Source: Serratia liquefaciens
GTDB lineage: Bacteria > Pseudomonadota > Gammaproteobacteria > Enterobacterales > Enterobacteriaceae
Direction: 5' to 3'
DNA: 64,000 nt
Assembly (NCBI GenBank): GCA_012719855.1
Contig: JAAXZN010000044.1
Span: forward strand, 62,001-126,000
Shown here piece by piece: positions 8,047 to 16,089 of the stretch; position 1 is the first letter of the stretch, and every line of letters starts with the position of its first letter. Position numbers and translations under genes: made by a program. The notes beneath the pieces were generated by a model, which ran no database searches, was not told the origin of the DNA, and saw only the letters and a program-made list of their open reading frames with translations.

Positions 8047-9276
8047 CTACCTTTCGCTGACGAGCAGTTCAAACAGCGTGTCGATTTCCTGCAGGGTGTT
8101 GTAATGCATCATCCCAATGCGCAGTACGCCGCCGCTGTCTTGCAGTTTCAACCGTTGGATCAATCCTTGAGCATAGAAGTGCCCGCTGCCGACGCAGATA
8201 TTGTGCTGGCCTAACCGGCGCGCCACCTGTTCAGGAGCATGGCGCGTAAAGGTCAGTGCAAACGTCGGCGTGCGGCGTTGGCTATCCGCCAGAGGGGAAC
8301 CGTACAGCTGTACATCGTCTATTTGCTGCAAGCGCTGCAAAAAATAGCGGCACAGGTTCTCTTCATGGCGATGATAGTCGGCAAAACTTTCCTGCAAACG
8401 CTGCCTTAAGGACGCACCGGGCGTTCCCCATTGCGCCAGGTACTCAACGGCTGCCGTGACCCCTGCCAGCCCTTCAAAACTCTGAGTACCGGTCTCAAAA
8501 CGTCCCGGCCCCACGTCGGTAGCCGGTTCGACCTTATAGGGTTGCAGCCGCTGTAACCATTGCGGCGCGATATAAGCCATACCGATGTGCGGACCAAAGA
8601 ATTTATAGGCGGAGCACACTAAAAAGTCACAGCCCAATGCCTGTACATCGATCAGATTGTGTGGGGCATAGTGCACCGCATCGACATAAACCTGAGCACC
8701 GACCCGGTGTGCGGCTTCGGTGATGGTTTTAATATCGACGATGCTGCCGGTCACGTTGGACGCGTAGGTCACCGCCACCAGACGGGTTTTAGCGGTGATC
8801 TGTTCGCACAGTCGGGCAACATCCAAAGAGCAGTCTGATTGTTGCAGGGGGATTTGATGTACGGTGACTTGTTTATCGTTTGCCGCCTGTTGCCAACTGG
8901 AGACATTGGCGTAGTGATCCAGCTCGGTGACGATAATCTCATCGCCGGCCTGCCAGTGACGGCTAATGATTCGGCTGAGATGGAATGTCAGCGAGGTCAT
9001 ATTCATGCCAAAAATGATGTTATCGGGCGTCGGCGCATTTAATAAGGCGCGCACCGATTCCCTGGCATGATTCATCACTTCGCCGGTCAGGTGGCTGGAA
9101 AAATAGTGTCCGCCCAGGTTGGCGTTATATTTCCCCAGGTAGTCCGTCATTTTTTCCAGTACGCCTCGCGAAACCTGAGACCCGCCAGGGCCGTCGAAGA
9201 AGATCACCGGTTGATCGTTATAATGCTGGGTCAGCGCGCTAAACTGGGCTCGGGCGAGTTCGGGCGTAAAGGTCAT
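8047..9276 (-). CDS. class V aminotransferase / cysteine-desulfurase-like PLP enzyme
   Basis: A 409-aa fold-type I PLP enzyme of the cysteine-desulfurase-like family (the VC1184-like branch). The PLP lysine sits in CSAYKFFGPHIG, the cofactor Asp in YVDAVHYAPH, and the substrate-binding GPGRFETGTQSFEG follows. It lacks the context of the Isc or Suf sulfur systems. Its ATG overlaps the stop of the upstream 2OG dioxygenase gene (ATGA), so the two proteins are made together. This suggests a shared amino-acid-modifying pathway rather than Fe-S assembly. The actual reaction is unknown. Confidence 0.87.
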   Translation of the reverse strand: MTFTPELARAQFSALTQHYNDQPVIFFDGPGGSQVSRGVLEKMTDYLGKYNANLGGHYFSSHLTGEVMNHARESVRALLNAPTPDNIIFGMNMTSLTFHLSRIISRHWQAGDEIIVTELDHYANVSSWQQAANDKQVTVHQIPLQQSDCSLDVARLCEQITAKTRLVAVTYASNVTGSIVDIKTITEAAHRVGAQVYVDAVHYAPHNLIDVQALGCDFLVCSAYKFFGPHIGMAYIAPQWLQRLQPYKVEPATDVGPGRFETGTQSFEGLAGVTAAVEYLAQWGTPGASLRQRLQESFADYHRHEENLCRYFLQRLQQIDDVQLYGSPLADSQRRTPTFALTFTRHAPEQVARRLGQHNICVGSGHFYAQGLIQRLKLQDSGGVLRIGMMHYNTLQEIDTLFELLVSER

Positions 9277-9917
9277 GCTTTTTCTCCGCGAGCAGTCAGG
9301 ACAAAGATATCCAGGTGTCCTTCTTCTTCCGGGACAATGGCGCTGATCGGCGTGGCGTTATGCCATAACTTGCTGTCTGCCAGTAAAACGGCTTCGCCGT
9401 CCGCCAGAGCTTTTTTAAAGAAGGGGGGCTGGTGATTATCGGCGTATAGCATGATTTCGCCGCCAACAATATTCTGCCGATGGATAGCAATCATCGCGAT
9501 ATGATCAAAACCATCCTGATGGATCCCTTCCGGCGCGACCTGCGTTTCATTATGAATGGCGACCACGCGCATCTGGTGAATTTCTATCTCCGCGCCATCT
9601 GGTAAATCATTGCTTTCTGCGAACAGATTACACATTTCATCCATGCCGGCGCTTTGCAACACGTCGGTATCAATGGGTTCAAAATGGCGTACCACGTTGC
9701 CCTGGAAGTGATTGATCTCATCGGACTGAACGAAATTGCGTGGACCAACCTCGACCACATGGCCATTGAGATGTTTGACTACCGAATAGCGCCGTAAGCG
9801 GTATTTCCCGTCAGCGTGTTGCGTATGGGGCAAGGCAGAAAACGACGGCGTTAATTGTTGGGTGGCCTGATGGCTAAGCGTAGTCATACTTATTACGTTT
9901 TCGTGCTTCTGTAACAT
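9273..9917 (-). CDS. 2OG-Fe(II) dioxygenase, amino-acid hydroxylase type
   Basis: A 214-aa protein of the 2OG-Fe_Oxy_2 family. Known relatives such as the L-isoleucine dioxygenases hydroxylate free L-amino acids. Iron ligands are visible as HxD in GIHQDGFDH (about residue 131) and the distal His in LWHNATP. An Arg in the closing VLTARGEKA is a candidate 2OG ligand. The start at 9917 (MLQKHENV) follows AGAGGTGATT. The next Met (MTTLSHQ) is an alternative. It is translationally coupled to a PLP enzyme. The substrate is not deducible. Confidence 0.85.
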   Translation of the reverse strand: MLQKHENVISMTTLSHQATQQLTPSFSALPHTQHADGKYRLRRYSVVKHLNGHVVEVGPRNFVQSDEINHFQGNVVRHFEPIDTDVLQSAGMDEMCNLFAESNDLPDGAEIEIHQMRVVAIHNETQVAPEGIHQDGFDHIAMIAIHRQNIVGGEIMLYADNHQPPFFKKALADGEAVLLADSKLWHNATPISAIVPEEEGHLDIFVLTARGEKA

Positions 9918-9970
9918 AATCACCTCTAATATTATTGAATGATGACTTTGTAGGGAGGTATTTCGATTGA

Positions 9971-9998
9971 ATTGTAGTCGACACTTTTGCCAAAGCAA
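9971..9998 (-). promoter_or_regulatory. candidate sigma-70 promoter of the dioxygenase operon
   Basis: On the minus strand TTGCTT (9993-9998), 16 bp, TACAAT (9971-9976), about 54 nt before the ATG. The rest of the 316-bp gap (to 10233) holds only the nlpA terminator; 10020-10185 shows nothing recognisable. Confidence 0.5.
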
Positions 9999-10188
9999 TT
10001 TTTGGCCATCGCCCTGCAAATGTGGCTGTAAACGGGGATGAACGCAGAGAATGTTGGGCGTTGCGCGGCCGATGATTTGCCCGGTGCGGTGCGGCTGGCG
10101 TTCGGGGCGGTAATGAGCTGCAGAATGCTTTTGGCTGGCTGCCGAACCGAGGGCGGCGATGGGAAGGAACTGAACTTAGGGAAAGATT

Positions 10189-10218
10189 AAAAATGCGAGC
10201 ACCTTCACAAGTGCTCGC
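10189..10218 (-). terminator. rho-independent terminator of nlpA
   Basis: GCGAGCAC and GTGCTCGC pair across an 8-nt loop. On the minus strand the stem is followed by ATTTTTAA. It starts 15 nt past the nlpA stop. Confidence 0.85.
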
Positions 10219-10233
10219 CAGTGGAGCGCGGTA

Positions 10234-11046
10234 TTACCAGCCTTTGACCGCGCCGCCGTTAAAGATCTTTTCGGCGGCTTTGGCCACTTCATCCGACTCG
10301 TAGGCTTTGATGAAGTTTTGTACGTTCGGCGCGTCCTTGTTGTCTTCACGCGTCACGATGATGTTGGTGTACGGCGAATCCTTGTCCTCGATAAAAATGC
10401 CGTCCTTGGTGGGCGTCAGGCCAGTTTGGTTGATGTAGGTGGTGCTGATGATAGCCACAGTGACTTTGGGGTCGTCCAGCAGCTGCGGTAGCTGTGCGCC
10501 TTCCAGCTCCATAATCTTGTAGTTATGCGGGTTGGCGCTGATATCCAGCGAGGTCGGCAATAACCCCTTGCCCGGTTTGAGCTGAATCAGACCGGTTTTC
10601 TCCAGCAGCAGCAATGCGCGGCCAAGGTTGGTGGGATCCAACGGGATAGCGATTACCGCGCCGTCCTGCAGCTCTTTCAGCGATTTGATTTTTTTCGAAT
10701 AGCCGGCCATCGGGAACACGAAGGTGTTGCCTACCGCCACCAGTTTGTAGCCGTGATCTTTATTTTGCTGTTCGAGGAACGGCCGGTGTTGGAAAACGTT
10801 GGCATCCAGCTCGCCTTTGTCGGTGGCGTCGTTGGGCAGCAGCGAACCGCTGAAGCCGACCAGTTCAACATCCAGGCCGTACTTCTCTTTCGCCACCTGC
10901 TTGGCAACTTCCGCCACGTCCTGTTCCGCGCCGTTAATGACCCCCACCTTGATGTGATTCCGATCGGTTTTCTGTTCACAGCCCTGCAGCGCCAGCACCG
11001 CGGCAAACGCCGCCAGCAGAGGGGCAAAACGCCAGCTTTTGGTCAT
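10234..11046 (-). CDS. nlpA: NlpA/MetQ-family lipoprotein
   Basis: A 270-aa substrate-binding lipoprotein. The signal peptide ends in the lipobox LALQGC, placing the acylated Cys near residue 23. The NlpA/MetQ core follows (IKVGVINGAEQDVAEVA, DANVFQHRPFLEQQNK, AIPLDPTNLGRALLLLEK). MetQ binds methionine for the MetNI transporter. Here no permease or ATPase gene is adjacent and the gene has its own terminator, so it matches the orphan NlpA arrangement. Position relative to inner membrane (+2 residue Glu) is not decisive. A second family member lies at 46088. Confidence 0.88.
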   Translation of the reverse strand: MTKSWRFAPLLAAFAAVLALQGCEQKTDRNHIKVGVINGAEQDVAEVAKQVAKEKYGLDVELVGFSGSLLPNDATDKGELDANVFQHRPFLEQQNKDHGYKLVAVGNTFVFPMAGYSKKIKSLKELQDGAVIAIPLDPTNLGRALLLLEKTGLIQLKPGKGLLPTSLDISANPHNYKIMELEGAQLPQLLDDPKVTVAIISTTYINQTGLTPTKDGIFIEDKDSPYTNIIVTREDNKDAPNVQNFIKAYESDEVAKAAEKIFNGGAVKGW

Positions 11047-11236
11047 CGAGTACTCCCTGAAAAAAACAATAAAATCAGTTGGTTTTGTGCTGCTAGCTAA
11101 GCCTGAACCTGCGGGGAAGTCAAACGCTTGCTCAGCACAAACGCTTATAGCTCATAACGGGAAGTTTTAAATCCCCCGTCTTGCAAGAGGCTACGCCGTT
11201 AGCGGCAAGCGCAAAGCCAGAAGGGGGAGGGGAATG

Positions 11237-12073
11237 TTATTTGGCGCGCAGCACCACGATGCCCGGCGTAGCCTGGACGTACTCCATAAACGGCGAGTCC
11301 ACCACCTGCATATTCTCTTTACGCGACGAGGCATTGCGCAACACCGGGCCGTTTTCGGTCATGATATAGATACCGGTATGGGTGACGTCGAGGCCGGCCA
11401 GGTTGGTATAAATGCCGATGTAATCGCCGGTGTGCAACCGGGCGAGGACCTTGTCGTCAATCGCCTCGCTGGGCAGATAGGTAATGCTGCGTCGAACGTT
11501 TTTCAGTCCTGGCAGATAGCTGCTGCCGTCCGACTTTTGATTAAGGTTTTTCACCAGCGTCACCGCATGCGGGCTGAGCGTGGCCGTAATGTCCGTGACG
11601 TTGGTTTTGGCCAGATGCGACCAGTCGGTGAAAAAGTGTTTGCGCTGCGGGAAGCTGATGTCGCCATTGGCATAGCGGATTTGAATCAGCCGTTGCACAA
11701 AGTCTGCCTGGCTGTCGGCCTGTCGCAGCGCATCGACATAATCGATGTAGGTGAAGCAATCCAGACCGCGGAAGTCAATCACCAGTTCTTCCGGCGTATT
11801 CTGTGAGCCAATCAGCCTGTTGGCGACGTAGGGCGTGCCGAGGAAAGGTCGCGACAGCAGGTCGATCATGCGGCCGTTATCCTGCCGTTGGTCGGGCGTT
11901 GCCTTGGCGCGCAGGGCAAGAAGCTCATTGAGTTTGTTTAACGTGTCGTTGTCCATGCTGGCCTTGAGATCTGCAGGTAGGGTAGTGATGGGCTCAGGTG
12001 TTTGCCCTACCGGAATTTTATCTGCACAACCGCTAAGCGCAATAGCCAATATCATTGAAACTACCTTGTACAT
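11237..12073 (-). CDS. DUF1460 putative peptidoglycan amidase lipoprotein
   Basis: A 278-aa protein of the DUF1460 (N-acetylmuramoyl-L-alanine amidase-like) family, related to NlpC/P60 cysteine hydrolases. The likely catalytic Cys lies in FRGLDCFTYIDY and the His in DVTHTGIYI. The short signal peptide ends in ALSGC, a lipobox, so it should be a periplasmic lipoprotein. The start at 12073 is favoured by GGAGGG just upstream and because it begins a proper signal peptide; the open frame extends further without one. Family assignment is good, while the cell-wall substrate is inferred. Confidence 0.82.
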   Translation of the reverse strand: MYKVVSMILAIALSGCADKIPVGQTPEPITTLPADLKASMDNDTLNKLNELLALRAKATPDQRQDNGRMIDLLSRPFLGTPYVANRLIGSQNTPEELVIDFRGLDCFTYIDYVDALRQADSQADFVQRLIQIRYANGDISFPQRKHFFTDWSHLAKTNVTDITATLSPHAVTLVKNLNQKSDGSSYLPGLKNVRRSITYLPSEAIDDKVLARLHTGDYIGIYTNLAGLDVTHTGIYIMTENGPVLRNASSRKENMQVVDSPFMEYVQATPGIVVLRAK

Positions 12074-12177
12074 TTTACCCTCCACTGGTTTCGGTAGGTG
12101 ATCGTTAAAATGATAACAGTTCTCACCAAGGCCAGAAGGGTTAATGTTTAAACATAGCCTCAACGTTAGGCGATCGC

Positions 12178-12720
12178 TTAATAACCGATTTCGCTGTTGA
12201 ACGGCAAATACCAGAACAGGGCAATTTCGTGATCGGCGATGTCCGGTTGAGCGCGGTACAGCAGGTGATCGATGCCGCCAAGGATAAAACCAAAGCGTTG
12301 GTAGCAGCGGCAGGCAGGCAAGTTGGTATTTTGCGTTTCCAGCATCAGCCCGGCGGTTTCGTGACGATGTGCCCAGAGCCGTGCGCTCTCCAGCAGCGCT
12401 GTGGCGACGCCGAGCCGGCGTACGTGAGCGCTGACGACAATCTCCTCGATGAGCGCATAGCCGTTCCAGTTATTGCTCAGCGTGATATGGCCGACCGCTT
12501 CCCCGCGATGACGTGCCAGAAAGGTTTCGCTTTCATCATTGACGAACGGTGCCAGCGGGTAGTGCTTGCGAAACGGCGCCACCGGCAACAGCGGCCAGCC
12601 GTCGACCGGCGTGCCGAAAACCGGCTGGGCGTAGTGGGCAATCTGAAAGCTGAAGTCGCAGCCGGTCAAGTATCCGTCGGGCAACTGGGTCACCGGGGTA
12701 ATTTGAATCGCTTCGCTCAT
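12178..12720 (-). CDS. streptothricin-acetyltransferase-like GNAT
   Basis: A 180-aa GNAT protein that aligns by eye with streptothricin acetyltransferases of the SatA/Sat4 type. Shared pieces include RKHY, WNGYALIEEIVVS, RRLGVATALLESARLWA, LMLETQNTNLPACRCYQ..GF and LGGIDHLLYR, plus the terminal FWY. Such enzymes N-acetylate the beta-lysine of streptothricin. A chromosomal homologue may act on another amine. Its ATG overlaps the stop of the hexapeptide acyltransferase upstream (ATGA), so the two are coupled. Resistance is an inference. Confidence 0.75.
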   Translation of the reverse strand: MSEAIQITPVTQLPDGYLTGCDFSFQIAHYAQPVFGTPVDGWPLLPVAPFRKHYPLAPFVNDESETFLARHRGEAVGHITLSNNWNGYALIEEIVVSAHVRRLGVATALLESARLWAHRHETAGLMLETQNTNLPACRCYQRFGFILGGIDHLLYRAQPDIADHEIALFWYLPFNSEIGY

Positions 12721-13187
12721 GGAGTCAGTTCCCTTAGCAGGCGGGCTGGATTGCCGGCATAGACGCCCTTGCGGGTGATGTTTTTGGTGACCACCGCACC
12801 GGCACCGATCACCGCTCCGCTGCAGATTTCCACCGCCAAAACCGTGGCGCCGGAGCCGATGGAGACGCCGTCGCCAATCCGCGTGCGGCCCCAGCTTGCC
12901 GGATCGGCATTGGGGGCGCCGTCTTTGAACAGATCGTTGGCGAAGGTCACGTTGTGGCCGATAAAACAGTCGTCGCCGATGGTGACATATTCACAGATAA
13001 AGCTGTGAGACTGGATTTTACTGCGGGCGCCAATGCTGACGTTTTTTTGGATTTCGACAAAGGGCCCGACGAACACCCCGTCACCGAGTCGGCAGCCGTA
13101 CAAATTGCAGGGCTGAACGACGGTGACATTTTGCCCGGCGACGACATCGACGATGCCGGCCTGGCGGACAGTAATGGCGGATGACAT
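12717..13187 (-). CDS. hexapeptide-repeat (left-handed beta-helix) acyltransferase
   Basis: A 156-aa acyltransferase built of hexapeptide repeats (for example VGPFVEI, IGARSKI, IGDDCFI, IGSGATV, IGAGAVV) with the closing VYAGNPARLLREL seen in the WbbJ/WlbB/sugar O- and N-acetyltransferase group. A catalytic His is plausible in DDCFIGHNVTFAND. The start at 13187 has GAGGAA 7 nt upstream; a GTG four codons earlier is an alternative. It is coupled to the streptothricin-acetyltransferase-like gene. No sugar biosynthesis genes are nearby, so the acceptor is unknown. Confidence 0.82.
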   Translation of the reverse strand: MSSAITVRQAGIVDVVAGQNVTVVQPCNLYGCRLGDGVFVGPFVEIQKNVSIGARSKIQSHSFICEYVTIGDDCFIGHNVTFANDLFKDGAPNADPASWGRTRIGDGVSIGSGATVLAVEICSGAVIGAGAVVTKNITRKGVYAGNPARLLRELTP

Positions 13188-13277
13188 GGCATTCCTCACG
13201 GCGGATAGAGCAGGCGGGAATTATAAAACAAACTGCCGCCGCGTCTGTGCTTTCTGAACGTTTTTTCAGCGAAAGAC

Positions 13278-13283
13278 TATAAT
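13278..13283 (+). promoter_or_regulatory. candidate -10 of the yohC promoter
   Basis: A perfect TATAAT with a weak CTGAAC -35 about 18 bp upstream. The resulting 5' UTR of about 100 nt before yohC has modest GC-rich structure. The -10 is clear, the -35 poor. Confidence 0.45.
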
Positions 13284-13392
13284 TAGTACAGGGGAGAGAG
13301 CCCCGTGGCCGCAATCCTCGCACGGTTAGCAATCCGTCAGAGGGGTAAATTCGTTCGCCGATCGCGACCTACGGCGATGGAGGAGGTGTCTC

Positions 13393-13983
13393 ATGGTTAA
13401 TCATGTTTGGGGACTTCTGGCGCATCCAAGCACCGAGTTCGAACACATTAAAAGCGAGAACGAAAGCGTCTCGCACCTTTACACCCACCACGTGCTGTTG
13501 CTGGCGTTGATCCCGGTGATCTGCGCGTTTATCGGGACCACCCAATTGGGCTGGCTCTCCGGCGAAGGGCACGCTATCCGGCTCGACATGTTCACGGCTT
13601 CTTACACGGCGGTCGCATTTTACCTGCTGATGCTGGCGGGCGTGGCAATCATGGGGAAAGTGATCCACTGGATGGCGCGCCGCTATGAAGTTCGCCCGAG
13701 CCTGCATCGTTGCATGGTGTTTGCCGGCTATGTCGCCACCCCGATGTTCCTCAGCGGCATCGTAGCGCTGTATCCCGTAGTGTGGCTGTGCCTGTTTGTC
13801 GGCGTGATTGGCCTGTGTTATTCGGGCTATCTGTTGAATCTGGGTATACCTCACTTCCTGAATATCGACAGTAAAGAAGGCTTTATTTTCTCCAGCTCTA
13901 CCTTTGCCATCGGCATCCTGTTGCTTGAGTTACTGCTCGGGGTCACGGTGCTGCTGTGGGGGTATGGTTCCTGGTTGTTCTGA
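13393..13983 (+). CDS. yohC: YIP1-family inner membrane protein YohC
   Basis: A 196-aa membrane protein with about five hydrophobic segments. It matches E. coli YohC closely (HVWGLLAHPSTEF, SHLYTHHVLLLALIPVICAFIGTTQ, HRCMVFAGYVATPMFLSG, WGYGSWLF). YIP1-domain proteins have no established bacterial function. GGAGGTGTCTC precedes the ATG. It is followed at 17 nt by a strong terminator. yohP, which sits near yohC-region genes in E. coli, is 7.5 kb upstream here. Confidence 0.9.
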   Translation: MVNHVWGLLAHPSTEFEHIKSENESVSHLYTHHVLLLALIPVICAFIGTTQLGWLSGEGHAIRLDMFTASYTAVAFYLLMLAGVAIMGKVIHWMARRYEVRPSLHRCMVFAGYVATPMFLSGIVALYPVVWLCLFVGVIGLCYSGYLLNLGIPHFLNIDSKEGFIFSSSTFAIGILLLELLLGVTVLLWGYGSWLF

Positions 13984-13999
13984 AGTAATTGAGTGTTAG

Positions 14000-14031
14000 C
14001 CCCTCACGCCGGCCTGGCGTGAGGGGTTTTT
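14000..14031 (+). terminator. rho-independent terminator of yohC
   Basis: CCCCTCACGCC-ggcct-GGCGTGAGGGG followed by TTTTT: an 11-bp perfect stem with a U-tract, 16 nt after yohC. Confidence 0.92.
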
Positions 14032-14036
14032 GCTGT

Positions 14037-14884
14037 CTAGGGTTGGCGAAACACCAGCATCACACCGCCCAGAATAGCCACCATGCCCAGCATGCTGATG
14101 GCTGCCAGCGCATGGCCGAGCAGCAGATAATCCAGCAGGTTACCGCCGGGATCAGATAAAACAGGCTGGTGACCTGCACCAGATTACCGCGCTGGATCAG
14201 CCGGTACAGCAGGAAGGTGGCCAACACCGAAATCACCACCGCCATCCACAGCAGCGGCAGAACAAATGCCACGCCCCAATCGACCCGCAGCGGCTCAAAC
14301 GGCAGCGCCAGCGTGCACATCAGCAAGCCAACCGCGTACTGTAACGGCAATACCGCCAGCGGGGGTTGGCTCAGGCCCTTTTGCAACAGGGTGCCGGCGG
14401 TCATGCACCCCAACGCAATAAAGGCGCACAGCATGCCGGGCAGCGAGAAGTGGGCAATCATCAGGCTTTGATACACCACCAGCGTCAGCCCGGCCATCGC
14501 CAGCATCAGGCCTAAACCGCGCAGCCCCGAACAGCGGTGTTCGGTAACGAACTGGGTAAGTATCGGTTGAACGCCGAGCAGCGTCGCCAGCACGCCGGGA
14601 GTGATGCCCTGTTCCAGCGCCAGCAGATAACAAATCTGGTAGCTGCCGATCATCAGCAGACCGATCAGCGCCACTCGAAGTCGGGTGCCGGCAGCCGGCA
14701 AGCATTGCCGTTGCCACAGGCAGATAGCCAACAGCAGTGCCAGCGCGATAGCGCAACGAAAGAAAAGGAAAGCGAAGGCGGAAGCGTGCTCCAGCCCCCA
14801 GCGCGAGAAAATTGCGCCGCTGCTCCAGAGCAGAACGAATAGCGTAGCCAGGCCGGCGTTGGCCCAGTGAGAAATGAATCGCAT
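14037..14884 (-). pseudogene. EamA/DMT-family exporter, apparent frameshift near C-terminus
   Basis: A drug/metabolite transporter with ten hydrophobic segments (LATLFVLLWSSGAIFSRWGL at the start, two EamA repeats). The reading frame is normal to about residue 248 (FYLIPAV) and then runs into CWIICCSAMRW, which is not transporter-like. A one-base insertion at about 14139-14144 (GTAACCTG) would restore LLDYLLLGHALAAISMLGMV and end at a TAG at 14037, giving the family's usual end. The 'C' lost from a CC run suggests a sequencing error or a recent mutation. Without correction the protein lacks its last helix. A candidate attenuator and leader ORF lie upstream. Confidence 0.78.
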
Positions 14885-14903
14885 TTTGTTTTCACCTGTC
14901 GTG

Positions 14904-14945
14904 AAAATAATAAGCTCCAGCAGGCGCGGCGTTCTACGCCTGAGC
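14904..14945 (-). promoter_or_regulatory. candidate attenuator hairpin before the EamA gene
   Basis: On the minus strand CAGGCG and CGCCTG pair around a 10-nt loop, with a flanking GCTC/GAGC pair, then TTATTATTTT. It sits between the 48-codon leader-like ORF and the EamA start, which is where an attenuator would lie. The stem is interrupted, so activity is uncertain. Confidence 0.4.
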
Positions 14946-14985
14946 GCAAATCAAGTAAAGCTGAAGGTGAGATCTTCGGTTTGGC

Positions 14986-15132
14986 TTAGCGCACAAGCAC
15001 AGAGCGTGGCGGGTAAGCGGCTACCGCGGTAACGACAGAGAAAACGGCGGGTGGGGCTGAGGATGCGCACAGCAGAACGACGGCCGGAGCGGTCGCGTCT
15101 GTCGGATCTGTGCTGTGCGCCAGGTAGGTCAT
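14986..15132 (-). CDS. possible 48-aa leader peptide upstream of the EamA gene
   Basis: A small frame starting MTYLAHSTDPTDATAPAVV with AGGAAC about 6 nt before the ATG. The middle is rich in Ala, Val, Pro and Ser (for example APPAVFSVVTAVAAYPP). A hairpin with a U-rich tail follows, then the EamA exporter on the same strand. The arrangement resembles ribosome-mediated attenuation of branched-chain amino-acid genes, and an exporter of such amino acids would fit. There is no homology evidence, and the frame could be chance in GC-rich spacer. The remainder of this 409-bp gene-poor stretch holds two palindromes described separately. Confidence 0.3.
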   Translation of the reverse strand: MTYLAHSTDPTDATAPAVVLLCASSAPPAVFSVVTAVAAYPPRSVLVR

Positions 15133-15173
15133 GTGAGTTCCTGAAAACCGTGAATGAAACTATCCAGATCAAA

Positions 15174-15195
15174 CATACCCAAGTTGACCGGTATG
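15174..15195. promoter_or_regulatory. CATACC-N10-GGTATG inverted repeat
   Basis: Perfect 6-bp arms with 10 nt between, centred roughly in the divergent spacer between the EamA gene and the ABC importer. It is spaced like a regulator dyad. No cognate regulator is identifiable nearby. Confidence 0.4.
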
Positions 15196-15267
15196 TGCAA
15201 CGCGTGCGGCAAAGACTTTGCGATTCGCTTTTGCAGAAGGTGGGCAATCGTGATAAAAGAATTGATA

Positions 15268-15282
15268 TGTTATAACGTAACA
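15268..15282. promoter_or_regulatory. Zur-like palindrome before the ABC importer
   Basis: TGTTA-TAACG-TAACA is palindromic in its arms. The 23-mer from 15264 matches the enterobacterial Zur consensus (GAAATGTTATANTATAACATTTC) at about 15 of 22 defined positions. It lies 12 nt before the ATP-binding gene start. A weaker reading as Fur-type hexamers is also possible. Metal control is inference. Confidence 0.45.
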
Positions 15283-15293
15283 GAAAATGCATA

Positions 15294-16073
15294 ATGAATT
15301 CAGTTCACGACATCCTCCGTGTCGATGGGGTTAGCCTGATCGGTCACCGTGAGGCATTGATACTCGATAACATCCATTTCGCGCTCCGCTCTGGTGAGAA
15401 GCTGGCGGTGATAGGCCCTAACGGCAGCGGTAAGTCGAGCCTGTTGCGCACCCTGATCGGCGAAACGCGGCCGGACAGCGGCGGCATTTACTGGCGCGGT
15501 CGCGCCTTGTCCGATTGGCCTGCGGCGGAACGCGCCAGAAGCATCGCCTTTCTGGCACAAAACGATCTGCCGGATTTGCGGCTGTTGGTTGAGGACTACG
15601 TAGCGTTGGGCCGTTTACCGCATGGCGAACGCTCTGCGGCGGGAAAAAGTATCGTTGACGAGGCCATCGGGGAAACCGGGCTGGCGCCGCTCAGGCACCA
15701 TCCGCTGGGGCGGCTCTCGGGCGGTCAGCGTCAGCGCGCTGCGCTGGCCCGAGCGTTGGCGCAGTCTCCCAGCCTGTTGTTACTGGATGAACCGACTAAT
15801 CATCTCGATCCGCCCGGGCGCTCGGCGCTGCTGTCGTTAGTGAAAAATAAGGATATCGCCGTGATTGCGGTTCTGCACGATCTGCCCGTGGCAGAGGCGT
15901 TTGCCGATCGCATCCTGGTGCTTAACGAAAGCCGTCAGGTGGCCTGCGGTACGCCTGAGGCGGTGTTGCAGACCCGGGTGATTTTTCCGGTGTTCGGCAT
16001 GAACAGTTTCAAAGTAGCGCATCCCGCCAGCGGCAAAACGCTGCGTATTTTTGACGTTCCACATTGCGCTTGA
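15294..16073 (+). CDS. ABC importer ATP-binding protein (iron-complex/B12 type)
   Basis: A 259-aa ATPase of the FepC/BtuD group. Walker A is GPNGSGKSS (about residue 39), the signature LSGGQRQR, Walker B LLLLDEPTNHLD and the switch His LHD. It powers uptake of iron-siderophore, haem, corrinoid or similar complexes with the two following genes (binding protein and FecCD-type permease), all on one strand. No TonB-dependent receptor lies in view. A Zur-like palindrome overlaps the leader, so the imported metal is uncertain. No clear Shine-Dalgarno precedes the ATG. Confidence 0.88.
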   Translation: MNSVHDILRVDGVSLIGHREALILDNIHFALRSGEKLAVIGPNGSGKSSLLRTLIGETRPDSGGIYWRGRALSDWPAAERARSIAFLAQNDLPDLRLLVEDYVALGRLPHGERSAAGKSIVDEAIGETGLAPLRHHPLGRLSGGQRQRAALARALAQSPSLLLLDEPTNHLDPPGRSALLSLVKNKDIAVIAVLHDLPVAEAFADRILVLNESRQVACGTPEAVLQTRVIFPVFGMNSFKVAHPASGKTLRIFDVPHCA

Positions 16074-16089
16074 TAAACCAGAGAGAAAC

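Noticed and set aside
14885-15293. Cobalamin riboswitch before the BtuC/FecC-type importer
   Set aside because: The B12-box sequence GCCACTG is not present and no long structured leader lies between the spacer palindromes and the start.
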